Source: Methanobacterium sp. (GTDB taxonomy: Archaea; Methanobacteriota; Methanobacteria; Methanobacteriales; Methanobacteriaceae). From it: 64,000 bases of DNA. Shown here piece after piece: positions 43,897-52,828 of this stretch. The DNA lies in assembly GCA_039666455.1 (NCBI GenBank), contig JAVSLW010000029.1:23003-87002 (forward strand), read 5' to 3'. The notes below the pieces were generated by a model that worked only from the letters and a program-made list of their open reading frames with translations, searched no databases and had not been told where the DNA came from. Both the position numbers and the translations under genes were made by a program. Numbering within the stretch: position 1 is the first letter of the stretch; every line of letters begins with the position of its first letter.

Positions 43897-43911
43897 AATA
43901 AACCTCTTTAC

Positions 43912-44340
43912 TCATTTTAAAAGAACTAAAGAAAGATTTAAACCTTTAACACATTTATCAGGAGATTTTCCCATAGTTTTTATTATTTTGCATTTATCTC
44001 CACCATATAAACCTTCAGGGAAACATAGATCTTTCATTGTACATTCGCTGTCACACTCTGGAAATTCAAAAATCAGCACAGACCCTTCAAATGCTTTTTT
44101 TGAATCAACAAGTGCTGTAATATCTGCTCTTTCAGCTTCAACTACTTTAACCTTTCCTAATTCATGTACAGGACACGGATGCTCGGTTTCCTTTACATCA
44201 GTGATTATATACATTCTCCCCTCTTCTAAGGAATCTATACACGTACTTTTAAATCTGCATTCTTCACATTCTGCAGAAGGCCCATAATACATAAATTTAA
44301 GTCCTTTTTCTGCAAGTTTTATTCCAATAAGAGTAATCAT
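43912..44340 (-). CDS. UPF0179 family protein
   Basis: About 142 residues of a euryarchaeal conserved family with eight or more cysteines. The start MITLIGIKLAEKGLKFMYYG follows a CGGAGGGAAATA ribosome binding site, so the in-frame ATG 25 codons upstream (44415) is rejected. Cys groups CEECRFKSTC and CDSECTMKDLC and CVKG near the end suggest a metal or Fe-S site. The function is unknown. Confidence 0.8.
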   Translation of the reverse strand: MITLIGIKLAEKGLKFMYYGPSAECEECRFKSTCIDSLEEGRMYIITDVKETEHPCPVHELGKVKVVEAERADITALVDSKKAFEGSVLIFEFPECDSECTMKDLCFPEGLYGGDKCKIIKTMGKSPDKCVKGLNLSLVLLK

Positions 44341-44430
44341 TATTTCCCTCCGATAAACATCCTGTAAAATTTTACTGTCTGATGCCGCAAAACTATATCC
44401 CTCATATGGCTTCATTCAGTACAATTAAAC

Positions 44431-45474
44431 CTATATAACTCCTGTAGCTCTTGCAATTTCCTCTGCTGCATCTTCTGTAAGTCCTCTATCTCCAAGTATG
44501 GTATATCTTTCTTTCCTAATCGTGTGTGCCATAGTAAGAGCTTCAATAATATATTTTGGGTCAATTCCTATCTCATAAGATGTGGTCGGAGCTTTTATAG
44601 TTTTTAAAGTATCTCTTATGTATCTCCAGTCCCCACCATGAAGATACATCATCATTATAGTGCCTAAACCGCATTGTTCCCCATGTAACGCTGGCTTAGG
44701 TGAAATAATATCTAAAGCATGACTGAATTTATGTTCAGAACCACTTGCTGGTCTGCTTGTACCGGCGATGCTTATAGCCATTCCGCTGCTTATTAAAGCT
44801 TTAACCACAAGGGCTGCACTTTCAATAAGGCCTTCTTTTATGGCATCAGCAGATTCTAAAGTCATTTTAGCAGTCATGAGAGATAAAGCTGATGCAGAAT
44901 CGCTGTAATACTCATTTAAAAGCCTATATGCTAACTTCCAGTCCAAAACAGCAGTGTAATTGGACACTATATCCCCACAACCTGCTGCAAGCAGTCTAAA
45001 AGGAGCTTTACTGATTATTTCTGTATCTGCAATAACCCCAATAGGTGCTTGAGCCTCAAGAGATACTGATCCTTCTCCACTTCTTATAGATGCCCTTGGT
45101 GATGCAATTCCATCATGTGAAGCTGCAGTTGGAACACTGATAAATTGAATTCTGTTTCTTGTGGATGCAAGTTTTGCTGAGTCAATGATTTTTCCACCAC
45201 CCACTCCTAAAACTACAGACACATCCTGAGCAACGTCCTGAACCTGTAAAACAACATCTTCTGAAGCTTTATCAATGACAAGTGTTTCCACAGAAAACCC
45301 TTCATTTTGAAGACTTTCTATAACTTTTTCTCCACCAATCTTAAGAGTGTTTGGTCCAGTTACCACTAAAACCCTGCCTTCAAACATTAAATCTTTACAG
45401 ATGGAACCTGTATTTTCAATTACGCCCGCACCTGTGTGGATTTCTCTTGGTAATTGAATTTTTCTGAAATTCAT
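44431..45474 (-). CDS. egsA: sn-Glycerol-1-phosphate dehydrogenase
   Basis: 347 residues reducing dihydroxyacetone phosphate to glycerol 1-phosphate, the step that sets archaeal lipid stereochemistry. It has the iron/zinc alcohol-dehydrogenase fold: VLGVGGGKIIDSAKLAS, FISVPTAASHDGIASPRAS, a metal-binding Asp in GCGDIVSNYTAVLDWKLA, and His ligands in SGSEHKFSHALD and LHGEQCGLGTIMMMYLHGG. The length is typical. Confidence 0.94.
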   Translation of the reverse strand: MNFRKIQLPREIHTGAGVIENTGSICKDLMFEGRVLVVTGPNTLKIGGEKVIESLQNEGFSVETLVIDKASEDVVLQVQDVAQDVSVVLGVGGGKIIDSAKLASTRNRIQFISVPTAASHDGIASPRASIRSGEGSVSLEAQAPIGVIADTEIISKAPFRLLAAGCGDIVSNYTAVLDWKLAYRLLNEYYSDSASALSLMTAKMTLESADAIKEGLIESAALVVKALISSGMAISIAGTSRPASGSEHKFSHALDIISPKPALHGEQCGLGTIMMMYLHGGDWRYIRDTLKTIKAPTTSYEIGIDPKYIIEALTMAHTIRKERYTILGDRGLTEDAAEEIARATGVI

Positions 45475-45761
45475 TTTAATTTAACTCCAAAACTATTATC
45501 AGTAGTCATTGAAATAAAAGTATGTTTAGAATGGATTAAAACATATTCATTAAATACATTACTTTATATCTTTATCATTAGTTTTAGGTTATAAGTTTGA
45601 GCTCCTCATCTGTTATATAACGAAGTATATGGACGCATTATAATAGCTTTTCAATCAATAATGATCCTATTTTGTATTTTCTAACCAATTCTATCCCCAA
45701 TTAATATAACTCAGCATTAGAATTATAGTTATTCTTTCATTTTTTTTAATTACCACTTAAT

Positions 45762-45802
45762 AATATAAGACCCTGTGGCTAAAAATAGTCGAGTTTAACG
45801 AA
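45762..45802. repeat. Copy 1 of a 41-bp element flanking the TRAM gene
   Basis: The core reads CCCTGTGGCTAAAAATAG then TCGAGTTTAACGAA. Copy 2 at 46596-46638 has about five substitutions and one indel. Both copies are in the same orientation, about 835 bp apart, and flank the TRAM gene. They could be small RNAs, protein sites or recombination scars. Confidence 0.6.
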
Positions 45803-45989
45803 TAAAAACCAAATAAACTTAAATTTGACAAAGAACAATTGAAGTTAAAATTAAATAAATTAAAAGCTAATACATTTTGCTTGTAAAAAGAAAGATTTTA
45901 AGATTAATTTTGACCTGTGTGCGTTAGGTTTTAAAAAAAAGATAAATTTAAATGAAAATTAAATTTTAAAAGCTCGTGACCCGGGTTTG

Positions 45990-46014
45990 ATAATTAAGAC
46001 ATTATCTTAATTAT
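45990..46014 (-). terminator. Hairpin downstream of the TRAM gene
   Basis: ATAATTAAGA and TCTTAATTAT form a perfect 10-bp stem with a 5-nt loop, about 90 nt after the TRAM stop on its strand. It may end the TRAM transcript. There is no clear T-run. Confidence 0.3.
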
Positions 46015-46102
46015 AATAAAAACCTTTAATGTAATTATATTATAATTTAAAGCATTAATACAGATTAGGAGCATTAAAAATTAACTTAAAACTTAAATTA
46101 AG

Positions 46103-46327
46103 CTATTCTACTACGTCTGCAAAAGCAAAATTTCTTCTTGTGGAAGTAATTCTAATTTTAACTTCATCGCCTACTTTGGCTCCATTTACAAAAACTATGA
46201 AACCTTCTACTTTAGCAATTCCGTCTCCATCTCTTCCCATATCTTCTATTTTAACATCGTATTCTTCTCCTTCGTTTACAGGAGCTGAATTTGAGTAATT
46301 ATCTCTTCCGTAATTATTTTTAAACAA
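46103..46327 (-). CDS. TRAM domain RNA-binding protein
   Basis: A 74-residue stand-alone TRAM domain (EGEEYDVKIEDMGRDGDGIA, FIVFVNGAKVGDEVKIRI). Single TRAM proteins in methanogens are abundant RNA chaperones and take part in cold response. The gene stands alone in large AT-rich gaps and is flanked by two copies of a 41-bp element. An AGGATGTGA-like ribosome binding site precedes the ATG. Confidence 0.88.
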   Translation of the reverse strand: MFKNNYGRDNYSNSAPVNEGEEYDVKIEDMGRDGDGIAKVEGFIVFVNGAKVGDEVKIRITSTRRNFAFADVVE

Positions 46328-46643
46328 TTTTTCACATCCTTAATATGACCTAAAAAAGGCATGAATAACTTTCTATTTTTGATACTATATAAAATGATGT
46401 ATTTGAAAAAAATAAAGAAAAAGATTAATTTATTGCTTTAAAAGTTTAATTTTAGCTTTTTTTCACATTAATTACTTAATGCATAGTTACGGAGTTCTTA
46501 AATATAATAAATAGCATCTACCTATATTGCATTTGGTAATACAATTGTCATGCCAATAATATCAAATTAATTTTTGAATTTTTTATTATTCAATTAAATA
46601 TAATGACCTTGTGGCTAAAAATTGTCGAGTTAAACAAAGTAAA
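46328..46643. other. Intergenic region upstream of TRAM
   Basis: 316 very AT-rich bases. This is the probable promoter and leader region of the TRAM gene. Copy 2 of the 41-bp element lies at its far end, next to the stop of the ATPase gene. No coding frame is seen. Confidence 0.45.
46596..46638. repeat. Copy 2 of the 41-bp element
   Basis: The core reads CCTTGTGGCTAAAAATTG then TCGAGTTAAACAAA. It ends 6 nt before the stop codon of the ATPase gene, so on that strand it is immediately downstream of the gene. Confidence 0.6.
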
Positions 46644-47831
46644 TTAAGGAGGATAGAATCCATCCTGATCTTTTTTATATTTAAGCCATGCTGACAACAT
46701 ATGATCATCAATCATATATTTTTTTTCTGAATGGGACAGTATGCCCTTATTTTTTATTATATTTACATATTTTGCCAGTGTTTTATTGGAAAAGTCTACT
46801 TTAGATAGTAAATCACTCCAACTCAATGGTCCATTTTCAATAACTGTTGTAATAATATCTTTTTCTTTATATGAAAGTGTAGCCCATATTGATGTCCACA
46901 TAACAGCAATTTGCTCAATTTTTTCATAAAATGTCTGAATAACCATTTCATCGTCATATTCTACATCTCCAGACATAGTATTACAAAAACTGTTTATATA
47001 AGCAGGATATCCTCTTGTACATTTATAAAATCTATTTAAACCCTTTTCAGTAAACTTTAACTCTGATACCTTCTCTTTTAAATAACCTTCAGTTTCTTCC
47101 ATTGTAAATGGATCAACGGTATATTGGGTCATTCTACCGCCAAAAGCCCCGCTTATACCATTTATTTTATTTACAATATCACTGGATGATGAAGTTGAAC
47201 CTGTAAAAATATAACTTACATTATCTTGTCCTTGCGTATAACTTCTAAACATCCAGAAAAATGCTTCAGGGGATTCTAATTCACCTATAAATTGGAATTC
47301 ATCTATCACTATTACAAAGCCATTTACTTCTCCATTTGAAAGCTCAACTACCCTTTGAGGGAATTCCATTACAAATTTACTGAGTTTTTCATAATTATCC
47401 TTGATATCAGGAATTGCTATTCCCATAGCTGCCCCTGCTTCTTTAAAATCAAATTTTTTCTGCCTAATTTTTCTTATAAGATCTTTAACGATTGTATATG
47501 CTTTCTGCAAGTCATCCATATTTTCTCTTAATGACTCATTCATCGCCTCTAAAAGGCTATTCATTATTAATTCTTCTGTTATCTTACCCTTTTGAATCCC
47601 AAATATTTTCGATATGTCTATATACGCTGTGAGAATGTTATCTGGTAATTCGGTTAATAATTTCTTCAATAAAAATGATTTACCAACACCTCTATGTCCT
47701 GTAACTAATATTTGGTTAGCTACATCATAATTGAGTGTATTTAAAAAGGATTTGAGCGTTATTAACTCTTTTTCACGATTATAAAAATATTTATCTAAAT
47801 TAGTAGGAATTCCTAATGGTAAAATTGGCAT
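46644..47831 (-). CDS. AAA/STAND-type archaeal ATPase with winged-helix tail
   Basis: 395 residues. Walker A reads TGHRGVGKSFLLKKLL (about residue 44) and Walker B VIVIDEFQF (about 178). A sensor region YIFTGSTSSSS follows, and a C-terminal winged helix (ENGPLSWSDLLSKVDF to KKYMIDDHMLSAW). It belongs to the archaeal ATPase families often carried by mobile or variable loci, and no nuclease domain is seen. Its upstream region contains two 64-bp direct repeats with a 90-bp period, which may be its own operator. The cellular role is unknown. Confidence 0.78.
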   Translation of the reverse strand: MPILPLGIPTNLDKYFYNREKELITLKSFLNTLNYDVANQILVTGHRGVGKSFLLKKLLTELPDNILTAYIDISKIFGIQKGKITEELIMNSLLEAMNESLRENMDDLQKAYTIVKDLIRKIRQKKFDFKEAGAAMGIAIPDIKDNYEKLSKFVMEFPQRVVELSNGEVNGFVIVIDEFQFIGELESPEAFFWMFRSYTQGQDNVSYIFTGSTSSSSDIVNKINGISGAFGGRMTQYTVDPFTMEETEGYLKEKVSELKFTEKGLNRFYKCTRGYPAYINSFCNTMSGDVEYDDEMVIQTFYEKIEQIAVMWTSIWATLSYKEKDIITTVIENGPLSWSDLLSKVDFSNKTLAKYVNIIKNKGILSHSEKKYMIDDHMLSAWLKYKKDQDGFYPP

Positions 47832-47851
47832 ATGATCCGCCTTTTAGTTCA

Positions 47852-48007
47852 ATAGTGTATTTTATTTCACTTAGTTTAATAGTTTACTTAATTACACTAA
47901 TGAATTTAAATGCACTATAATTTAAAGTTTAGTTAGTTACATTAGTGTATTTTATTTCACTTAGTTTAATAGTTTACTTAATTACACTAATGAATTTAAA
48001 TACACTA
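47852..48007. repeat. Two 64-bp direct repeats upstream of the ATPase gene
   Basis: Units at about 47852-47917 and 47942-48007 are identical over about 64 bp except for one or two bases, offset by exactly 90. Each begins TAGTGTATTTTATTTCACTT and ends with TACACTAATGAATTTAAAT, so AGTGTA and TACACT face each other within a unit. The spacer also holds a TTAGTTAGTTACATTAG variant. This looks like an iterated protein-binding region (operator or replication-initiator type). Confidence 0.7.
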
Positions 48008-48257
48008 AAATAAAAAGTTAAATTATTTACACAAGTTTACTCTTTAAAGGTATTTAGCTAAGTAATAGATTAAATTGAATGAATTACGCTTTTTTAGATA
48101 AATTAGTTGAGTACATATCAAGATTTAGGCGTGTATTAAAGATGAGGATACCTGACTCTTTACACGAGCTGTTTTAATCTAAACTCCAAAACTATTATTT
48201 AGTATACATGCTTAATCTTAAATAATTAAACTAACAACTATTTACATATTATTAATT

Positions 48258-48269
48258 GCTTATAAATTT
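48258..48269 (+). promoter_or_regulatory. TATA box of proS
   Basis: GCTTATAAATTT lies about 50 nt before the proS ATG, predicting a start near 48290 and a short leader containing AAGGTGA. Confidence 0.45.
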
Positions 48270-48312
48270 AATTTCTAAACATACTTTTTTATCATCAGAT
48301 TAAGGTGAATAA

Positions 48313-49722
48313 ATGACAGATTTCAGCGAATGGTTCCACAATATCTTAGAAGAAGCAGAAATAATCGATGTTAGATATCCGGTTAAGGGAATGCATGTCT
48401 GGCAGCCTCAGGGATTTAAAATAAGAAAACACACTTTAGATATTTTAAGGGATATACTTGATGAAACCCACGAGGAGGTTCTTTTTCCACTACTCATTCC
48501 TGAAGACGAGCTTGCAAAAGAAGCGATTCATGTTAAAGGTTTTGAAGAAGAAGTATACTGGATTACCCATGGCGGACGCACCAAACTGAATAAAAAACTT
48601 GCACTTAGACCTACAAGTGAAACTGTAATGTATCCCATGTTTGCACTCTGGGTTAGATCCCACAGCGATCTTCCTTTCAGATTTTATCAGGTTGTAAATA
48701 CTTTCAGATACGAAACCAAACACACAAGACCTCTTATAAGGGTCAGAGAAATCACCACATTTAAAGAAGCACATACTGTGCATGCAACGAAGGAAGAATG
48801 TGAAGAACAGGTGCAAAATGCACTTGAAATTTACAGAAAATTCTTTGACACCCTTGCAATCCCCTACTCAATCAGTAAAAGGCCTCAATGGGACAAGTTC
48901 CCTGGTGCTGAATACACCATGGCATTTGACACCATACTTCCAGACGGTAAGACTCTTCAAACTGGAACCGTACACAATTTAGGTCAGACATTTGCAAGAA
49001 CATTTGATATTACCTATGAAACTGCTGAAGGAGAACATGAACATGTTTATCAGACATGTTATGGAGTATCTGACAGAGTTATAGCATCAGTTATAGGTAT
49101 TCACGGCGATGAAAAAGGACTATGCCTGCCTCCAGCTGTAGCACCTTACCAGATAGTTATTATCCCTATAATATTCAAGAAAGGCGCTGAAGAGGTTTTA
49201 GAGTACTGCAGAGAAATAAGAGATAATCTGCAGAAAGCAGGTTTAAGGGTTCATCTTGACGAGCGAGATATAAGGGCCGGAAAAAAATATTATGAGTATG
49301 AGATGAAAGGGGTACCGGTTAGAATAGAAATAGGGCCTCGTGATATTGAAAATAAAAATGCAGTGGTATTTAGAAGAGATAAAATGGAAAAAGAAACCAT
49401 ATCCCTTGATTTGGATAATTTTATTCATGAAATTAAGGCATTATTAACTGACATTAGCCAGAACATGAAAGATAGATCATGGGAATCTTTTAATAAGCAC
49501 ATAAGGTCTGCTGAATCTGTTGAAGAAGTAGTAGCAAAAATAGAAGAACATAAGGGTATAGTTACTTTCAGGTGGTGTGGAGATGAAGAATGCGGAAAAG
49601 AATTAGAAGAGAAGGTTAGAGTAGACATATTAGGAATTCAGGATGAAAATGAATCTCCGGGCCAGTGCATTAACTGCAGAAAACCTGCCTCCTGCAATAC
49701 TTTAATTGCAAAAACTTATTAG
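48313..49722 (+). CDS. proS: Prolyl-tRNA synthetase, archaeal/eukaryotic type
   Basis: 469 residues. The class II core shows motif 2 (VVNTFRYETKHTRPLIRVRE) and TGTVHNLGQTFARTFDI, and ends with the archaeal-type C-terminal zinc-binding domain (TFRWCGDEECGKELEEK; CINCRKPASC). There is no bacterial editing insertion. TAAGGTGA precedes the ATG. The next gene follows after 25 nt. Confidence 0.95.
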   Translation: MTDFSEWFHNILEEAEIIDVRYPVKGMHVWQPQGFKIRKHTLDILRDILDETHEEVLFPLLIPEDELAKEAIHVKGFEEEVYWITHGGRTKLNKKLALRPTSETVMYPMFALWVRSHSDLPFRFYQVVNTFRYETKHTRPLIRVREITTFKEAHTVHATKEECEEQVQNALEIYRKFFDTLAIPYSISKRPQWDKFPGAEYTMAFDTILPDGKTLQTGTVHNLGQTFARTFDITYETAEGEHEHVYQTCYGVSDRVIASVIGIHGDEKGLCLPPAVAPYQIVIIPIIFKKGAEEVLEYCREIRDNLQKAGLRVHLDERDIRAGKKYYEYEMKGVPVRIEIGPRDIENKNAVVFRRDKMEKETISLDLDNFIHEIKALLTDISQNMKDRSWESFNKHIRSAESVEEVVAKIEEHKGIVTFRWCGDEECGKELEEKVRVDILGIQDENESPGQCINCRKPASCNTLIAKTY

Positions 49723-49747
49723 TAAAAAAAGGTGATGTGATAATTAC

Positions 49748-50434
49748 ATGAACATAAGAGTTATAGGCGTGGTTTTATTAGTTATACTGTTTGCATTAGC
49801 TTCTACAATGCTTAATATTTCAGTTAGAGATGAATTAAATTTAAGTGAAGCCTACAGCAGTGGGAACATTAAAGTCATACAGAAAACTGTTGCAGGAACA
49901 GTTCCCCATGAAGTTGAAATAACAAACAATGGAAATAAAACCATTGACGTGAAGAAAGGAAATGCACTTTTAAGCACCATAACACAGGATCTTGTAATTG
50001 CAGAAGAAAAACAGATAACTCCAGGTTCAACAGAAACTCTAAAAGCATATGGTATTGAACCTTCTAAAAGAGCAGTTGTAAACACCAAACTTTTACCAGT
50101 AAATAATACGTATTACGGCGTTAATCATGTCATAAGTGATTCTAATCCTTATGATTTACAGAGTGCCTATGCGGCACAGCTTAAAATATGGATCATCATG
50201 TCTGGAGGCAATTTAAACCCTTACACTGGAGAACCGGTAGCTGTTGTTGAAACAAAAAAGATCACATGGACACAGTTCCGCCAGGACCTCGCAGATTCAA
50301 AAATCAGTATTTTAAAGACGTTCAATATAACAGAGAGCGAAATTCAAAATTTAAATGAAAGACAGAGCATCAATCCCCAAAACTGGATTGATAATGTTAT
50401 TAGCTGGATAAAAACTTCTTCAGGTATTCAATAA
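49748..50434 (+). CDS. Membrane-anchored or secreted protein of unknown function
   Basis: 228 residues. An N-terminal hydrophobic segment (about 4-22; VIGVVLLVILFALASTM) acts as a signal anchor. An extracellular beta-rich domain follows (IKVIQKTVAGTVPHEVEIT) that resembles an ARPP-1-like or Ig-like fold, then a helical C-terminal part. NxT/S sites (NNTYYG, NISVRD, NITESE) may be glycosylated. No family is recognised with confidence. It is probably co-transcribed with proS upstream and cofC downstream (17-nt gap). Confidence 0.6.
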   Translation: MNIRVIGVVLLVILFALASTMLNISVRDELNLSEAYSSGNIKVIQKTVAGTVPHEVEITNNGNKTIDVKKGNALLSTITQDLVIAEEKQITPGSTETLKAYGIEPSKRAVVNTKLLPVNNTYYGVNHVISDSNPYDLQSAYAAQLKIWIIMSGGNLNPYTGEPVAVVETKKITWTQFRQDLADSKISILKTFNITESEIQNLNERQSINPQNWIDNVISWIKTSSGIQ

Positions 50435-50450
50435 ATTCAGGAGTTTGAAG

Positions 50451-51131
50451 ATGAAAAAAACTTTCGCAGTGATTCCTGTATCAAGATTTTCATGCGCAAA
50501 AACAAGGCTATCACCTAAATTAACCATTGTTGAACGTGAAAATCTGCTAAAAGCAATGTTAAAAGATGTAATCACTGCTTTAAATGGAACAGTGGAGAAT
50601 ATACTGATTGTAAGCTCTGATGATGACGTTCTCTATTATGTAGAAGAATTCAATGTGGAAACCCTAAAAGAAATGGGGAATACTGGTTTAAATAGCGGTT
50701 TAGCTCAGGCAATGGAATATTCCTCCAGATTCTGCGATAATGTTCTTATATTACCCTCAGATGTGCCATTAATAAAAAAAAGTCTTGTAAAAACACTTTT
50801 AAAGAAAGGAGAAGAATTTGGCATGGTTATTGCCCCTTCTAAGGGTGGAGGTACCAATGCACTCCTGTGCCCTGCCAGAGGTTTCGAAACAAAGTTTGGA
50901 GATTACAGCTTTTTTGAACATATAAAAGAAGCAAAAAGAAATAATTTAACTTACACCATATTTGATTCGTTTTATTTGTCATTGGATGTTAACACGGCCG
51001 AAGATCTGGGTGAAATAATGCTTCACGGCAGTGAAACTGAAACCAGCAGGTATTTAAAAAAGGTAAGGTTGAAGGTAAAGTCAAATCATGGATCTGAACG
51101 TTTGAACGTAACTCGAGAGGCTTCCATATGA
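50451..51131 (+). CDS. cofC: 2-Phospho-L-lactate guanylyltransferase
   Basis: About 226 residues of GT-A nucleotidyltransferase fold that activates 2-phospholactate (or phosphoenolpyruvate) with GTP in coenzyme F420 synthesis. It has TFAVIPVSRFSCAKTRLSP at the start, NVLILPSDVPLIKKSLV and the GGGTNALLCP loop. CAGGAG precedes ATG 50451; the upstream TTG 50445 is less likely. thiD overlaps its stop by 4 nt. Confidence 0.9.
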   Translation: MKKTFAVIPVSRFSCAKTRLSPKLTIVERENLLKAMLKDVITALNGTVENILIVSSDDDVLYYVEEFNVETLKEMGNTGLNSGLAQAMEYSSRFCDNVLILPSDVPLIKKSLVKTLLKKGEEFGMVIAPSKGGGTNALLCPARGFETKFGDYSFFEHIKEAKRNNLTYTIFDSFYLSLDVNTAEDLGEIMLHGSETETSRYLKKVRLKVKSNHGSERLNVTREASI

Positions 51132-51874
51132 TCGCCATGACCATCGCTGGTTTCGACCCCTCTGGGGGTGCCGGGATATTAAATGATATAAAAACTTTTT
51201 CTGCGCTTGGAATTTACGGCACTGCAGTTATCACTGCACTTACTGCCCAAAATGTTGATGAAGTTACTGGAATTCAGCCTGTAGAGCAGCGTTTTATTGA
51301 AAGACAAATCGATACCCTGCTTAGGCAGGAAAAAATCCAGTATGCAAAAACAGGAATGCTTTATTCAGATGATATCATAAAATGCGTGTCAGGAAAAGTT
51401 AATGAATATGATTTAAAAGTTGTGGTTGACCCTGTAATGGTTGCGGGTTCTGGAGGATTGCTATCAAAAAAAGATATTGCTCAATCACTGAAAAAAAATC
51501 TCCTCCCTGTTGCAGAACTTGTAACTCCAAATGTATATGAAGCCCAGCAAATTTCTGGAATTAAAATCGAAACAATAGAAGATGCCATAGAAGCTGCTGT
51601 AAAAATAGGAAAAGTGTGTAATGTTGTGGTTACTGGAGGGCATCTTGAAGGAAATGATGTGCTATTTGATGGATCAGTTAAAGTCATCGAAGGAGAATTA
51701 CTGGAAAGCAAAAATACTCACGGTAGCGGCTGCACCTATTCATCTGCAGTTGTTGCTAACCTTTTAAAGGGAGAGAGTCTTGAAAATGCAGTTAAATATG
51801 CTGGAGAATTTACAAGAAAGAGTATTGAATATGGAGGTAGAGGTACTTTAAATCAGTTCTGGAATTTTTTTTAA
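51128..51874 (+). CDS. thiD: Hydroxymethylpyrimidine/phosphomethylpyrimidine kinase
   Basis: 248 residues of the ribokinase fold that phosphorylates HMP twice for thiamine synthesis. Landmarks: TIAGFDPSGGAGILNDIKTF, VVDPVMVAGSGG, LVTPNVYEAQQISG and the catalytic Asp-containing GSGCTYSSAVVANLL region. The C-terminal ThiN-like domain found in some archaea is absent. It is translationally coupled to cofC (ATGA). Confidence 0.92.
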   Translation: MIAMTIAGFDPSGGAGILNDIKTFSALGIYGTAVITALTAQNVDEVTGIQPVEQRFIERQIDTLLRQEKIQYAKTGMLYSDDIIKCVSGKVNEYDLKVVVDPVMVAGSGGLLSKKDIAQSLKKNLLPVAELVTPNVYEAQQISGIKIETIEDAIEAAVKIGKVCNVVVTGGHLEGNDVLFDGSVKVIEGELLESKNTHGSGCTYSSAVVANLLKGESLENAVKYAGEFTRKSIEYGGRGTLNQFWNFF

Positions 51875-51975
51875 TCCCACTCAGCAGGGAAGTCAATTTT
51901 AATCTCTTTTAATCAAAAGATTGAAAAGTGATCTGTAATATGAATAGTCTATTTAAAGATATTAAAAATTGGAAA

Positions 51976-51985
51976 ACATTTATAT
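51976..51985 (+). promoter_or_regulatory. TATA-like box of the 52010 gene
   Basis: ACATTTATAT is centred about 28 nt before ATG 52010, which has no Shine-Dalgarno sequence. A leaderless mRNA starting at this ATG is likely and supports the shorter N-terminus. Confidence 0.4.
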
Positions 51986-52009
51986 GTGTTTATCTTTAGA
52001 ATTAATAAC

Positions 52010-52828
52010 ATGGAAGATGTTCCAAGGTGCTGGCCGGTTCTTTATTCTTTATACAAGTTAAATCGAATAGAAGGTCATTTCTTTTTACAAAAATATATTT
52101 ACCTGGCTAAGGTTGAAGAGAATGTTTCTATAGATTATGAATTCGTTAAAGGAGATTATGGTCCATATTCTACAGGAATAAAGTCAGATGCGTTAGTATT
52201 AGATCAGGAAGGATTTATTGAAATGATTGATGTTGGTAGAAAATGGGTATTTGAAATAACTGATAAAGGAAAAAGTTTAACCGAAAAACTTCTCAAAAAA
52301 ATTCCTAAAAATGATATAAAGGGTATAGAAAGTGTTTTAGAAAAATTTAGTTCTTATTCTCTTTTAAATTTAAAGGAATATGTGTATAAAAATCATGTAC
52401 GAAATGAAAAAGAAAATAATCAGCTTAAAAAGCAAATGTTAATTGATATAGCTGATCTGCTGTCTATTTTTAGAAAATATGAATCGTCGGATAATTCACT
52501 TTTTTTAAGAGGTTCTCTTGATTACTGTTCTGTTCTCCTTAAAAAAGAAAATATTAAAGATAAAGTCAAAAAAGACATTTTTATTAGCAGTGTTTCTTCA
52601 TATATAAAAGAAATAATAGAGTTAAATGATCTTATATTAAACAAACCTGAATTTTTAAGTTACCTCAATTTAAAGGACCATAAAGAAAAATTTGATTTTA
52701 TCCAGGATTTATGCAGCGAAAAATTTCAAATTTTACCTCGCCTTGACGACGACAATATAGATCTAGAATTATTCTTTGATGATAAAGATGACAGTGCAAC
52801 TTCCGACCTGCTTACAAGCATTATATGA
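52010..52828 (+). CDS. Panacea/SocA-like helical protein, possible antitoxin or regulator
   Basis: About 272 residues from MEDVPRC. The N-terminal 100 residues (LYKLNRIEGHFFLQKYIYLA, DYGPYSTGIKSDALVLDQEG, WVFEITDKGKSLTEKLL) form a winged-helix-like unit that resembles DUF4065/Panacea-type antitoxins by eye. The remaining helices are charged and unrecognised, ending in an acidic stretch. The stop overlaps the start of a PIN-like frame, so the two may be a pair. The family assignment is uncertain. Confidence 0.55.
   Translation: MEDVPRCWPVLYSLYKLNRIEGHFFLQKYIYLAKVEENVSIDYEFVKGDYGPYSTGIKSDALVLDQEGFIEMIDVGRKWVFEITDKGKSLTEKLLKKIPKNDIKGIESVLEKFSSYSLLNLKEYVYKNHVRNEKENNQLKKQMLIDIADLLSIFRKYESSDNSLFLRGSLDYCSVLLKKENIKDKVKKDIFISSVSSYIKEIIELNDLILNKPEFLSYLNLKDHKEKFDFIQDLCSEKFQILPRLDDDNIDLELFFDDKDDSATSDLLTSII

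Larger units (their letters stand above)
45475..46102. other. Long AT-rich intergenic region
   Basis: 628 bases between egsA and the TRAM gene, with no credible coding frame. It holds one copy of a 41-bp element (near 45762-45802) repeated at 46596-46638, and a 10-bp inverted repeat at 45990-46014. The rest shows nothing nameable. Confidence 0.5.

Noticed and set aside
44341..44415. N-terminal extension of the UPF0179 protein
   Set aside because: The strong ribosome binding site and the family N-terminus both point to ATG 44340.
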